A DNA stretch of 64,000 nt from Hyperoodon ampullatus (Eukaryota; Chordata; Mammalia; Artiodactyla; Ziphiidae). Positions 12,176 to 26,082 of the stretch are shown piece after piece; within the stretch, counting starts at the first letter, position 1, and each line of letters starts with the position of its first letter. Location: assembly GCA_949752795.1 (NCBI GenBank), contig CATKHW010000013.1, forward strand, positions 744,001 to 808,000, in the 5' to 3' direction. The notes under the pieces are model-generated. The model saw only the letters and a program-made list of their open reading frames with translations. It searched no databases and was not told where the DNA came from. The position numbers were made by a program, and so were the translations under genes.

Positions 12176-13914
12176 GCTGGACACTTGGGACTGAGAGGAT
12201 TGGTGAGATTGGGTGAGCAAATGCAGACCCTTTAAAGCAATAATGCATGGCACACATTCCATGGGTCCCAACTCTCCAGGTTGAAGGGAATATTACTACA
12301 GATATAACATGTACGGGAAACCTAGAGAACGGACACACAGTGAATACGAAAGGTTTCTAAAACTCAACGAATAGTCCCTCTCCTGGTGCTCCGGTTTGAC
12401 TTTCCATCTGCTTTACTCTCAACCTCCCAACTTGGAGAGACAGCCCCTTTAACCTCCTGGTTCACACAGGTTTCCAATTTGACAGAGGATGAAAGGGAAG
12501 AGGGAGAACCAATGAGAGAGTAGCTGTTAGGCATTTGGACGGGCACATATCACTGTAATTTCCCGGCAGGAAGAAGAATTAACCAAAGTCTCAGCCCCCC
12601 ACCGGGAACCAGTATAGGTCCTGAACCAAAATTTTGGACTTGCGGTCAGCTCACCTAAAACGAGTTGAAAAATGGAGCTCAGGGGCACAGCAATTCACAA
12701 ACTGGCCGAGTAATAAAGGACAACTATCGTCCAAAAATCTGTTGAGGGAAGGCAACGAGGCGGACTTGAAAGCGAGGCAGAATAGCAGGAAACAGATTTC
12801 AAGAGGTACGTTGGAATCGCCTTTAAAGCACAGGAAGAGGGGCACAACTTCGACAATGATGCACTTGGCCAAAAAGGGCGTATGCGTTTTCTCCTGAATA
12901 TATTCAGGAGAAAACGCATATGCGCTTTTTGGCCAAGCAAGCAAGCGGGCAATGCAAATCTGCACTACAAAGAAGTATCACTTCCCACCGGTCAAAAGGG
13001 ACATCCACAAAATGTGTAAAAACCAGAAAGGCAAGACAGGCCCTGGAGAACAGGGAGCCTTGTTATGCTGATGGGCGGGATGTTAATTGCCAACTGCCTC
13101 TCTGGAGCAGTGCATTGTGTTCCCTAAAACAAGTAAACAACAGAGCTACAGAGCCAAGGGCACTTCCAGTCTAGGGAATATACCTTGGGAAAACTGAAGA
13201 TTAATAAGACAGAGCCACCCCAAAATTTAGGGCTGCACTGCTTACAAGGACCTCAACTTGGGTACACCTTAAATATCCCAGGAAATATAAAAATGGTTCA
13301 AAAAATTGTGGTACTTACGTACGATGGAATATCCCTCAGCCATGAAATCAATGTCATAAGACCAGTAGCAGCAAAATGGGTGGATTCAGGTACGATGATT
13401 CTAAGTGAAATAAGTCACACAGAAAAAGAAACTTATCATAAGATATCACTTATGAAGATCCTGTAAACATGGCTACACTTGAACTGAGTTAGGAAAGAGA
13501 ACAGTGTCTCACATTTAGAAAACACTCTTATGCCTGCTTAAGGGGGCAGGAGAGGTGGTGTGATGCATAAAACCAGAGTTTGATATAAGCACAGGTACCG
13601 TTCCAAAAACCAACTATGGAATAGACAAGACCTACACCTTCCTCAGTGAAAGGGACTCAAAACACCATATTTCCCGCAGAGGAATATATCTGACTACTAA
13701 GAATCTTAAAACCTATGTATTGATATGTCTCTGTAAGGGAATCAAGTGTGTCTAGACTGGCATAAACATGGCAGAGAGAATCAGCTCAAACCCTCTATAA
13801 AAAGGACTTTCAAAAACAAAACAAAAAAACTGGGAAATTCTTTACAATTCCTTCAGGGTCAATGATGAAACCTGTAATGACCCTATCTACAACGACAGCT
13901 GGATATGGCATAAG
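12176..13914 (+). repeat. Satellite monomer copy 8 (1,739 bp), dimer unit B
   Basis: The palindrome at 12864-12937 has two right-arm changes (catatgcgc for catacgccc), shared with copy 9. At 13771 it has gcagagagaatcagc followed by a ctctataaaaaggact variant; this block recurs only in copy 10. Confidence 0.97.
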
Positions 13915-15653
13915 GCTGGACACTTGGGACTGAGGGGATTGGTGAGATTGGGTGAGCAAATGCAGACCCTTTAAAGCAATAATGCATGGCACCCTTTCCA
14001 TGGGTCCCAACTCTCCAGGTTGAAGGGAATATTACTACAGTTATAACATGTACGGGAAACCTAGAGAACGGACACACTGTGAATACGAAAGGTTTCTAAA
14101 ACTCAATGAATAGTCCCTCTCCTGGTGCTCCGGTTTGACTTTCCATCTGCTTTACTCTCAACCTCCCAACTTGGAGAGACAGCCCCTTTAACCTCCTGGT
14201 TCACACAGGTTTCCAATTTGACAGAGGATGAAAGGGAAGAGGGAGAACCAATGAGAGAGTAGCTGTTAGGCATTTGGACGGGCACATATCACTGTAATTT
14301 CCCGGCAGGAAGAAGAATTAACCAAAGTTTCAGCCCCCCACCGGGAACCAGTATAGGTCCTGAACCAAAATTTTGGACTTGCGGTCAGCTCACCTAAAAC
14401 GAGTTGAAAAATGGAGCTCAGGGGCACAGCAATTCACAAACTGGCCGAGTAATAAAGGACAACTATCGTCCAAAAATCTGTTGAGGGAAGGCAACGAGGC
14501 GGACTTGAAAGCGAGGCAGAATAGCAGGAAACAGATTTCAAGAGGTACGTTGGAATCGCCTTTAAAGCACAGGAAGAGGGGCACAACTTCGACAATGATG
14601 CACTTGGCCAAAAAGGGCGTATGCGTTTTCTCCTGAATATATTCAGGAGAAAACGCATATGCGCTTTTTGGCCAAGCAAGCAAGCGGGCAATGCAAATCT
14701 GCACTACAAAGAAGTATCACTTCCCACCGGTCAAAAGGGACATCCACAAAATGTGTAAAACCCAGAAAGGCAAGACAGGCCCTGGAGAACAGGGAGCCTT
14801 GTTATGCTGATGGGCGGGATGTTAATTGCCAACTGCCTCTCTGCAGCAGTGCATTGTGTTCCCTAAAACAAGTAAACAACAGAGCTACAGAGCCAAGGGC
14901 ACTTCCAGTCTAGGGAATATACCTTGGGAAAACTGAAGATTAATAAGACAGAGCCACCCCAAAATTTAGGGCTGCACTGCTTACAAGGACCTCAACTTGG
15001 GTACACCTTAAATATCCCAGGAAATATAAAAATGGTTCAAAAAATTGTGGTACTTACGTACGATGGAATATCCCTCAGCCATGAAATCAATGTCATAAGA
15101 CCAGTAGCAGCAAAATGGGTGGATTCAGGTACGATGATTCTAAGTGAAATAAGTCACACAGAAAAAGAAACTTATCATAAGATATCACTTATGAAGATCC
15201 TGTAAACATGGCTACACTTGAACTGAGTTAGGAAAGAGAACAGTGTCTCACATTTAGAAAACACTCTTATGCCTGCTTAAGGGGGAAGGAGAGGTGGGGT
15301 GATGCATAAAACCAGAGTTTGATATAAGCACACGTACCATTCCAAAAACCAACTATGGAATAGACAAGACCTACACCTTCCTCAGTGAAAGGGACTCAAA
15401 ACCCCATATTTCCCGCAGAGGAATATATCTGACTAGTAAGAATCTTAAAACCTATGTATTGATATGTCTCCGTAAGGGAATCAAGTGTGTCTACACTGGC
15501 ATAAACATGGCAGTTAGAATAAGCTCAAACCCACTATAAAAAGGAATTTCAAAAATAAAACAAAACAACTGGGAAATTCTTTACAATTCCTTCAGGGTCT
15601 CTGATGAAACCTGGAATGACCCTATCTACAACGACAGCTGGATGTGGCATAAG
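13915..15653 (+). repeat. Satellite monomer copy 9 (1,739 bp), dimer unit A
   Basis: The palindrome at 14603-14676 has the same two right-arm changes as copy 8. The private motif of copy 7 reappears at 15510, exactly 3,478 bp after its first occurrence. Confidence 0.97.
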
Positions 15654-17392
15654 GCTGGACACTTGGGACTGAGAGGATTGGTGAGATTGGGTGAGCAAAT
15701 GCAGACCCTTTAAAGCAATAATGCATGGCACCCATTCCATGGGTCCGAACTCTCCAGGTTGAAGGGAATATTACTACAGCTATAACATGTACGGGAAACC
15801 TAGAGAACGGACACACAGTGAATACGAAAGGTTTCTAAAACTCAATGAATAGTCCCTCTCCTGGTGCTCCGGTTTGACTTTCCATCTGCTTTACTCTCAA
15901 CCTCCCAACTTGGAGAGACAGCCCCTTTAACCTCCTGGTTCACACAGGTTTCCAATTTGACAGAGGATGAAAGGGAAGAGGGAGAACCAATGAGAGAGTA
16001 GCTGTTAGGCATTTGGACGGGCACATATCACTGTAATTTCCCGGCAGGAAGAAGAATTAACCAAAGTCTCAGCCCCCCACAGGGAACCAGTATAGGTCCT
16101 GAACCAAAATTTTGGACTTGCGGTCAGCTCACCTAAAACGAGTTGAAAAATGGAGCTCAGGGGCACAGCAATTCACAAACTGGCCGAGTAATAAAGGACA
16201 ACTATCGTCCAAAAATCTGTTGAGGGAAGGCAACGAGGCGGACTTGAAAGCGAGGCAGAATAGCAGGAAACAGATTTCAAGAGGTACGTTGGAATCGCCT
16301 TTAAAGCACAGGAAGAGGGGCACAACTTCGACAATGATGCACTTGGCCAAAAAGGGCGTATGCGTTTTCTCCTGAATATATTCAGGAGAAAACGCATACG
16401 CGCTTTTTGGCCAAGCAAGCAAGCGGGCAATGCAAATCTGCACTACAAAGAAGTATCACTTCCCACCGGTCAAAAGGGACATCCACAAAATGTGTAAAAA
16501 CCAGAAAGGCAAGACAGGCCCTGGAGAACAGGGAGCCTTGTTATGCTGATGGGCGGGATGTTAATTGCCAACTGCCTCTCTGGAGCAGTGCATTGTGTTC
16601 CCTAAAACAAGTAAACAACAGAGCTACAGAGCCAAGGGCACTTCCAGTCTAGGGAATATACCTTGGGAAAACTGAAGATTAATAAGACAGAGCCACCCCA
16701 AAATTTAGGGCTGCACTGCTTACAAGGACCTCAACTTGGGTACACCTTAAATATCCCAGGAAATATAAAAATGGTTCAAAAAATTGTGGTACTTACGTAC
16801 GATGGAATATCCCTCAGCCATGAAATCAATGTCATAAGACCAGTAGCAGCAAAATGGTTGGATTCAGGTTCGATGATTCTAAGTGAAATAAGTCACACAG
16901 AAAAAGAAACTTATCATAAGATATCACTTATGAAGATCCTGTAAACATGGCTACACTTGAACTGAGTTAGGAAAGAGAACAGTGTCTCACATTTAGAAAA
17001 CACTCTTATGCCTGCTTAAGGGGGCAGGAGAGGTGGTGTGGTGCATAAAACCAGAGTTTGATATAAGCACAGGTACCGTTCCAAAAACCAACTATGGAAT
17101 AGACAAGACCTACACCTTCCTCAGTGAAAGGGACTCAAAACACCATATTTCCCGCAGAGGAATATATCTGACTACTAAGAATCTTAAAACCAATGTATTG
17201 ATATGTCTCTGTAAGGGAATCAAGTGTGTCTAGACTGGCATAAACATGGCAGAGAGAATCAGCTCAAACCCTCTATAAAAAGGACTTTCAAAAACAAAAC
17301 AAAAAAACTGGGAAATTCTTTACAATTCCTTCAGGGTCAATGATGAAACCTGTAATGACCCTATCTACAATGACAGCTGGATATGGCATAAG
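15654..17392 (+). repeat. Satellite monomer copy 10 (1,739 bp), dimer unit B
   Basis: The palindrome at 16342-16415 keeps only one of the two right-arm changes of copies 8-9. The 3' quarter matches copy 8 at an offset of 3,478 bp (gcagagagaatcagc at 17249). Confidence 0.97.
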
Positions 17393-19130
17393 GCTGGACA
17401 CTTGGGACTGAGGGGATTGGTGAGATTGGGTGAGCAAATGCAGACCCTTTAAAGCAATAATGCATGGCACCCTTTCCATGGGTCCCAACTCTCCAGGTTG
17501 AAGGGAATATTACTACAGTTATAACATGTACGGGAAACCTAGAGAACGGACACACTGTGAATACGAAAGGTTTCTAAAACTCAATGAATAGTCCCTCTCC
17601 TGGTGCTCCGGTTTGACTTTCCACCTGCTTTACTATCAACCTCGCAACTTGGAGAGACAGCCCCTTTAACCTCCTGGTTCGCACAGGTTGCCAATTAGGC
17701 AGAGGATGAAAGGGAAGAGGGAGAATCAATGAGAGAGTAGCTGTTAGGCATTTGGACGGGCACATATCACTGTAATTTCCCAGCAGGAAGAAGAATTAAC
17801 CAAAGTCTCAGCCACCCACCGGGAACCAGCATATGTCCTGAACCAAAATTTTGGACTTGCGGTCAGCTCACCAAAAACGAGTTGAAAAATGGAGCTCAGG
17901 GGCACAGCAATTCACAAACTGGCAAAGTAATAAAGGACAACTATCGCCCAAAAATCTGTTGAGGGAAGGCAACGTGGCGGACTTGAAAGCGAGGCAGAAT
18001 AGCAGGAAACAGATTTCAAGAGCTACGTTGGAATCACCTTTAAAGCACAGGAAGAGGGGCACAACTTCGACAATGATGCACTTGGCCAAAAAGGGCGTAT
18101 GCGTTTTCTCCTGAATATATTCAGGAGAAAACGCATACGCCCTTTTTGGCCAAGCAAGCAAGCGGGCAATGCAAATCTGCACTACAAAGAAGTATCGCTT
18201 CCCACCGGCCAAAAGGGACATCCACAAAATGTGTAAAAACCAGAAAGGTAAGACAGGCCCTGGAGAACAGGGAGCCTTGTTATGCTGATGGGCGGGATGT
18301 AAATTGCCAACTGCCTCTATGGAGGAGTACATTGTGTTCCCTAAAACAAGTAAAGAACAGAGCTACAGAGCCAAGGGCACTTCCAGTCTAGGGAATATAC
18401 CTTGGGAAAACTGAAAATCAATAAGACAGAGCCACCCCAAATATAGGGCTGCACTGCTTACAAGGACCTCAACTTGGGTACACCTTAAATATCCCAGGAA
18501 ATATAAAAATGGTTCAAAAAATTGTGGTACTTACGTACGATGGAATATCCCTCAGCCATGAAATCAATGTCATAAGAACAGTAGCAGCAAAATGGGTGGA
18601 TTCAGGTACGATGATTCTAAGTGAAATAAGTCACACAGAAAAAGAAACTTATCATAAGATATCACTTATGAAGATCCTGTAAACATGGCTACACTTGAAC
18701 TGAGTTAGGAAAGAGAACAGTGTCTCACATTTAGAAAACAGTCTTATGCCTGCTTAAGGGGGAAGGAGAGGTGGGGTGATGCATAAAACCAGAGTTTCAT
18801 ATAAGCACAGGTACCATTCCAAAAACCAACTATGGAATACACAAGACCTACACCTTCCTCAGTGAAAGGGACTCAAAACCCCATATTTGCCGCAGAGGAA
18901 TATATCTGACTAGTAAGAATCTTAAAACCTATGTATTCATATGTCTCCGTAAGGGAATCAAGTGTGTCTAGACTGGCATAAACATGGCAGCGAGAATCAG
19001 CTCAAACCCACTATAAAAAGGAATTTCAAAAATAAAACAAAAAAACTGGGAAATTCTTTACAATTCCTTCAGGGTCTCTGATGATACCTGGAATGACCCT
19101 ATCTACAATGACAGCTGGATGTGGCATAAG
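17393..19130 (+). repeat. Satellite monomer copy 11 (1,738 bp)
   Basis: The first ~190 bases still follow copy 9, then from about 17,600 the sequence switches to another subtype, marking the right edge of the dimer block. The palindrome at 18081-18154 is perfect. One base is lost in ccccaaatatagggc near 18,440. Confidence 0.97.
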
Positions 19131-20869
19131 GCTGGACACATTGGACTGAGAGGATTGGTGAGATTGGGTGAGCAAATGCAGACCCTTTAAAGCAATAATG
19201 CATGGCACACATTCCATGGGTCCCAACTCTCCAGGTTGAAGGGAATATTACTACAGTTATAACATGTACGGGAAACCTAGAGAACGGACACACTGTGAAT
19301 ACGAAAGGTTTCTAAAACTCAACGAATAGTCCCTCTCCTGGTGCTCGGGTTTGACTTTCCATCTGCTTTACTATCAACCTCCCAACTTGGAGAGACAGCC
19401 CCTTTAACCTCCTGGTTCGCACAGGTTGCCAATTTGGCAGAGGATGAAAGGGAAGAGGGAGAACCAATGAGAGAGTAGCTGTTAGGCATTTGGACGGGCA
19501 CATATCACTGTAATTTCCCGGAAGGAAGAAGAATTAACCAAAGTCTCAGCCCCCCACCGGGAACCAGTATAGGTCCTGAACCAAAATTTTGGACTTGCGG
19601 TCAGCTCACCTAAAACGAGTTGAAAAATGGAGCTCAGGGGCACAGCAATTCACAAACTGGCCGAGTAATAAAGGACAACTATCGTCCAAAAATCTGTTGA
19701 GGGAAGGCAACGAGGCGGACTTGAAAGCGAGGCAGAATAGCAGGAAACAGATTTCAAGAGGTATGTTGGAATTGCCTTTAAAGCACAGGAAGAGGGGCAC
19801 AACTTCGACAATGATGCACTTGGGCAAATGGGGCGTATGTGTTTTCTCCTGAATATATTCAGGGGAAAACGCATACGCCCTTTTTGGCCAAGCAAGCAAG
19901 CGGGCAATGCAAATCTGCACTACAAAGAAGTATCACTTCCCACCGGTCAAAAGGGACATCCACAAAATGTGTAAAAACCGGAAAGGCAAGACAGGCCCTG
20001 GAGAACAGGGAGCCTTGTTATGCTGATGGGCGGGATGTAAATTGCCAACTGCCTCTCTGGAGGAGTGCATTGTGTTCCCTAAAACAAGTAAACAACAGAG
20101 CTACAGAGCCAAGGGCACTTCCAGTCTAGGGAATATACCTTGGGAAAACTGAAAATCAAAAAGACACAGCCACCACAAAATTTAGGGCTGCACTGCTTAC
20201 AAGGACCTAAACTTGGGTACACCATAAATATCCCAGGAAATATAAAAATGGTTCAAAAAATTGTGGTACTTACGTACGATGGAATATCCCTCAGCCATGA
20301 AATCAATGACATAAGACCAGTAGCAGCAAAATGGGTGGATTCAGGTACGATGATTCTAAGTGAAATAAGTCACACAGAAAAAGAAACTTATCATAAGATA
20401 TCACTTATGAAGATGCTGTAAACATGGCTACACTTGAACTGAGTTAGGAAAGAGAACAGTGTCTCACATTTAGAAAACACTCTTATGCCTGCTTAAGGGG
20501 GAAGGAGAGGTGGGGTGATGCATAAAACCAGAGTTTCATATAAGCACAGGTACCATTCCAAAAACCAACTATGGAATAGACAAGACCTACACCTTCCTCA
20601 GTGAAAGGGACTCAAAACCCCATATTTCCCGCAGAGGAATATACCTGACTAGTAATAATCTTAAAACCTATGTATTGATATGTCTCCATAAGGGAATCAA
20701 GTGTGTCTAGACTGGCATAAACATGGCAGCGAGAATCAGCTCAAACCCACTATAAAAAGGAATTTCAAAAACAAAACAAAAAAACTGGGAAATTCTTTAC
20801 AATTCCTTCAGGGTCTCTGATGATACCTGGAATGACCCTATCTAAAATGACAGCTGGATGTGGCATAAG
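19131..20869 (+). repeat. Satellite monomer copy 12 (1,739 bp)
   Basis: This is the most decayed palindrome in the window (19819-19892): four left-arm changes, three of them clustered in tgggcaaatgggg, plus one right-arm change. Confidence 0.97.
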
Positions 20870-22606
20870 GCTGGACACTTGGGACTGAGAGGATTGGTGA
20901 GATTGGGTGAGCAAATGCAGACACTTTAAAGCAATAATGCATGGCACACATTCCATGGGTCCCAACTCTCCAGGTTGAAGGGAATATTACTACAGATATA
21001 ACATGTACGGGAATCCTAGAGAACGGACACACTGTGAATACGAAAGGTTTCTAAAACTCAACGAATAGTCCCTCTCCTGGTGCTCCAGTTTGACTTTCCA
21101 TCTGCTTTACTATCAACCTCCCAACTTGGAGAGACAGCCCCTTTAACCTCCTGGTTCGCACAGGTTGCCAATTTGGCAGAGGATGAAAGGGAAGAGGGAG
21201 AACCAATGAGAGAGTAGCTGATAGGCATTTGGAAGGGCACATATCACTGTAATTTCCCGGCAGGAAGAAGAATTAACCAAAGTCTCAGCCACCCACCGGG
21301 AACCAGCATAGGTCCTGAACCAAAATTTTGGACTTGCGGTCAGCTCACCAAAAACGAGTTGAAAAATGGAGCTCAGGGGCACAGCAATTCACAAACTGGC
21401 CAAGTAATAAAGGACAACTATCGTCCAAAAATCTGTTGAGGGAAGGCAACGAGGTGGACTTGAAAGCGAGGCAGAATAGCAGGAAACAGATTTCAAGAGG
21501 TACGTTGGAATCACCTTTAAAGCACAGGAACAGAGGCACAACTTCGACAATGATGTACTTGGCCAAAAAGGGCGTATGCGTTTTCTCCTGAATATATTCA
21601 GGAGAAAACGCATACGCCCTTTTTGGCCAAGCAAGCAAGCGGGCAATGCAAATCTGCACTCCAAAGAAGTATCACTTCCCACCGGTCAAAAGGGACATCC
21701 ACAAAATGTGTAAAAACCGGAAAGGCAAGACAGGCCGTGGAGAACAGGGAGCCTTCTTATGCTGATGGGCGGGATGTAAATTGCCAACTGCCTCTCTGGA
21801 GGAGTACATTGTGTTCCCTAAAACAAGTAAAGAACAGAGCTACAGAGCCAAGGGCACTTCCAGTCTAGGGAATAAACCTTGGGAAAACTGAAGATCAATA
21901 AGACAGAGCCACCCCAAAATTTAGGGCTGCACTGCTTACAAGGACCTCAACTTGGGTACACCTTAAATATCCCAGGAAATATAAAAATGGTTCAAAAAAT
22001 TGTGGTACTTACGTACGATGGAATATCCCTCAGCCATGAAATCAATGTCATAAGACCAGTAGCAGCAAAATGGGTGGATTCAGGTACGATGATTCTAAGT
22101 GAAATAAGTCACAGAGAAAAAGAAACATCATAAGATATCACTTATGAAGATCCTGTAAACATGGCTACACTTGAACTGAGTTAGGAAAGAGAACAGTGTC
22201 TCACATTTAGAAAACACTCTTATGCCTGCTTAAGGGGGAAGGAGAGGTGGGGTGATGCATAAAACCAGAGTTTGATATAAGCACAGTTACCATTCCAAAA
22301 ACCAACTATGGAATAGACAAGACCTACACCTTCCTCAGTGAATGGGACTCAAAACCCCATATTTGCCGCAGAGGAATATATCTGACTAGTAAGAATCTTA
22401 AAACCTATGTATTGATATGTCTCCATAAGGGAATCAAGTGTGTCTAGACTGGCATAAACATGGCAGCGAGAATCAGCTCAAACCCACTATAAAAAGGAAT
22501 TTCAAAAACAAAACAAAAAAACTGGGAAATTCTTTACAATTCCTTCAGGGTCTCTGATGAAACCTGGAATGACCCTATCTACCATGACAGCTGAATGTGG
22601 CATAAG
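20870..22606 (+). repeat. Satellite monomer copy 13 (1,737 bp, shortest)
   Basis: The palindrome at 21558-21631 is perfect. A 2-bp deletion near 22126 (gaaacatcataag instead of gaaacttatcataag) makes this the shortest complete copy. Confidence 0.97.
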
Positions 22607-24344
22607 GCTGGACACTTGGGACTGAGAGGATTGGTGAGATTGGGTGAACAAATGCAGACCCTTTAAAGCAATAATGCAAGGCACCCATTCCATGGGTCCC
22701 AACTCTCCAGGTTGAAGGGAATATTACTACAGTTATAACATGTACGGGAAACCTAGAGAACGGACACACAGTGAATACGAAAGGTTTCTAAAACTCAACG
22801 AATAGTCTCTCTCCTGGTGCTCCGGTTTGACTTTCCATCTGCTTTTCTCTCAACCTCCCAACTTGGAGAGACAGCCCCTTTAACCTCCTGTTTCACACAG
22901 GTTGCCAATTTGGCAGAGGATGAAAGGGAAGAGGAGATCCAATGAGAGAGTAGCTCTTAGGCATTTGGACGGGCACATATCACTGTAATTTCCCGGGAGG
23001 AAGAAGAATTAACCAAAGTCCCAGCCACCCACCGGGAACCAGTATAGGTCCTGAACCAAAATTTTGGACTTGCGGTCAGCTCACCAAAAACGAGTTGAAA
23101 AATGGAGCTCAGGGGCACAGCAATTCAGAAACTGGCCCAGTAATAAAGGACAACTATGGTCCAAAAATCTGTTGAGGGAAGGCAACGAGGCAGACTTGAA
23201 AAAGAGGCAGAATAGCAGGAAACAGATTTCAAGGGGTACGTTGGAATCGCCTTTAAAGCACAGGAAGAGGGGCACAACTTCGACAATGATGCACTTGGCC
23301 AAAAAGGGCGTATGCGTTTTCTCCTGAATATATTCAGGAGAAAACGCATACGCCCTTTTTGGCCAAGCAAGCAAGCGGGCAATGCAAATCTGCACTACAA
23401 AGAAGTATCACTTCCCACCGGTCAAAAGGGACATCCACAAAATGTGTAAAAACCAGAAAGGCAAGACAGGCCCTGGAGAACAGGGAGCCTTGTTATGCTG
23501 ATGGGCGGGATGTAAATTGCCAACTGCCTCTCTGGATGGGTGCATTGTGTTCCCTAAAACAAGTAAACAACAGAGCTACAGAGCCAAGGGCACTTCCAGT
23601 CTAGGGAATATACCTTGGGAAAACTGAAGATCAATAAGACAGAGCCACCCCAAAATTTAGGGCTGCACTGCTTACAAGGACCTCAACTTGGGTACACCTT
23701 AAATATCCCAGGAAATATAAAAATGGTTCAAAAAATTGTGGTACTTACGTACGATGGAATATCCCTCAGCCATGAAATCAATGTCATAAGACCAGTAGCA
23801 GCAAAATGGGTGGATTCAGGTACGATGATCTTAAGTGAAATAAGTCACAGAGAAAAAGAAACTTATCATAAGATATCACTTATGAAGATCCTGAAAACAT
23901 GGCTACACTTGAACTGAGTTAGGAAAGAGAACAGTGTCTCACATTTAGAAAACACTCTTATGCCTGCTTAAGGGGGAAGGAAAGGTGGTGTGATGCATAA
24001 AGCCAGACTTTGATATAAGCACAGGTACCGTTCCAAAAACCAACTATGGAATAGACAAGACCTACACCTTCCTCAGTGAAAGGGACTCAAAACCCCATAT
24101 TTCCCGCAGAGGAATATATCTGACTAGTAAGAATCTTACAACCGATGTATTGATATGTCTCCGTAAGGGAATCAAGTGTGTCTAGAATGGCATAAATATG
24201 GCAGCGAGAATCAGCTCAAACCCACTATAAAAAGTACTTTCAAAAATAAAACAAAAAAACTGGGAAATTCTTCACAATTCCTTCAGGGTCTCTGATGAAA
24301 CCTGAAGTGACCCTATCTACGATGACAGCTGGATGTGGCATAAG
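22607..24344 (+). repeat. Satellite monomer copy 14 (1,738 bp)
   Basis: The palindrome at 23294-23367 is perfect. One base is missing near 22934 (gaagaggagatcc), and the copy carries private changes such as ctggatgggtgc near 23536. Confidence 0.97.
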
Positions 24345-26082
24345 GCTGGACACTTGGGACTGAGAGAATTGGTGAGATTGGGTGAGCAAATGCAGACCCT
24401 TTAAAGCAATAATGCATGGCACACATTCCATGGGTCCCAACTCTCCAGGTTGAAGGGAATATTACTACAGATATAACATGTACGGGAATCCTAGAGAACG
24501 GACAGACTGTGAATACGAAAGGTTTCTAAAACTCAACGAATAGTCCCTCTCCTGGTGCTCCGGTTTGACTTTCCATCTACTTTATTATCAACCTCCCAAC
24601 TTGGAGAGACAGCCCCTTTAACCTCCTGGTTTGCACAGGTTTCCAATTTGGCAGAGGATGAAAGGGAAGAGGGAGAACCAATGAGAGAGTAGCTGTTAGG
24701 CATTTGGACGGGCACATATCACTGTAATTTCCCGGCAGGAAGAAGAATTAACCAAAGTCTCAGCCACCCACCGGGAACCAGTTTAGATCCTGAACCACAA
24801 TTTTGGACTTGTGGTCAGCTCACCAAAAACGAGTTGAAAAATGGAGATCAGGGGCACAGCAATTCACAAACGGGCCGAGTAATAAAGGACAACTATCATC
24901 CAAAAATCTGTTGAGGGAAGGCAAAGAGGCCGACTTGAAAGCGAGGCAGAATAGCAGGAAACAGATTTCAAGAGGTACGTTGGAATTGCCTTTAAAGCAC
25001 AGGAAGAGGGGCACAACTTCTACAATGATGCACTTGGCCAAAAAGGGCGTATGCGTTTTCTCCTGAATATATTCAGGAGAAAACGCATACGCCCTTTTTG
25101 GCCAAGCAAGCAAGCGGGCAATGCAAATCTGCACTACAAAGAAGTATCACTTCCCACCGGTCAAAAGGGACATCCACAAAATGTGTAAAAACCAGAAAGG
25201 CAAGACAGGTCTGGAGAACAGGGAGACTTGTTATGCTGATTGGCGGGATGTAAATTGCCAACTGCCTCTCTGGAGGAGTGCATTGTGTTCCCTAAAACAA
25301 GTAAACAACAGAGCTACAGAGCCAAGGGTACTTCCAGTCTAGGGAATATACCTTGGGAAAACTGAAAATCAATAAGACAGAGCCACCCCAAAATTTAGGG
25401 CTGCACTGCTTATAAGGACCTCAACTTGGGTACATCTTAAATATCCCAGGAAATATAAAAATGGTTCAAAAAATTGTGGTACTTACATACGATGGAATAT
25501 CCCTCAGCCATAAAATCAATGTCATAAGACCAGTAGCAGCAAAATGGGTGGATTCAGGTACGATGATTCTAAGTGAAAGAAGTCACACAGAAAAAGAAAC
25601 TTATCATAAGATATCACTTATGAAGATCCTGTAAACATGGCTACACTTGAACTGAGTTATGAAAGAGAAAAGTGTCTCACATTTAGAAAATACTCTTATG
25701 CCTGCTTAAGGGGGAAGGAGAGGTGGGGTGATGCATAAAACCAGAGTTTGATATAAGCACAGGTACCGTTCCAAAAACCAACTATGGAATAGACAAGACC
25801 TACACCTTCCTCAGTGAAAGGGACTCAAAACCCCATATTTCCCGCAGAGGAATATATCTGACTAGTAAGAATCTTAAAACCTATGTATTGATATGTCTCC
25901 GTAAGGGAATCAAGTGTGTCTAGACTGGCATAAACATGGCAGCGAGAATCAGCTCAAACCCACTATAAAAAGGAATTTCAAAAACAAAACAAAAAAACTG
26001 TGAAATTCTTTACAATTCCTTCAGGGTCTCTGATGAAACCTGGAATGACCCTATCTACAACGACAGCTGGATGTGGCATAAG
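24345..26082 (+). repeat. Satellite monomer copy 15 (1,738 bp)
   Basis: The palindrome at 25033-25106 is perfect. One base is missing near 25209 (acaggtctgg). A CG to TG change is visible in ttgtggtcagc near 24809. Confidence 0.97.

Larger units (their letters stand above)
10437..17600. repeat. Two-monomer higher-order repeat, 3,478-bp period
   Basis: Copies 7 and 9 share private changes (gcagttagaataagc at 12032 and 15510), as do copies 8 and 10 (gcagagagaatcagc at 13771 and 17249, plus gaaacctgtaatgac and ggatatggcat). The match extends into the start of copies 9 and 11 and stops near 17,600. Confidence 0.85.
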
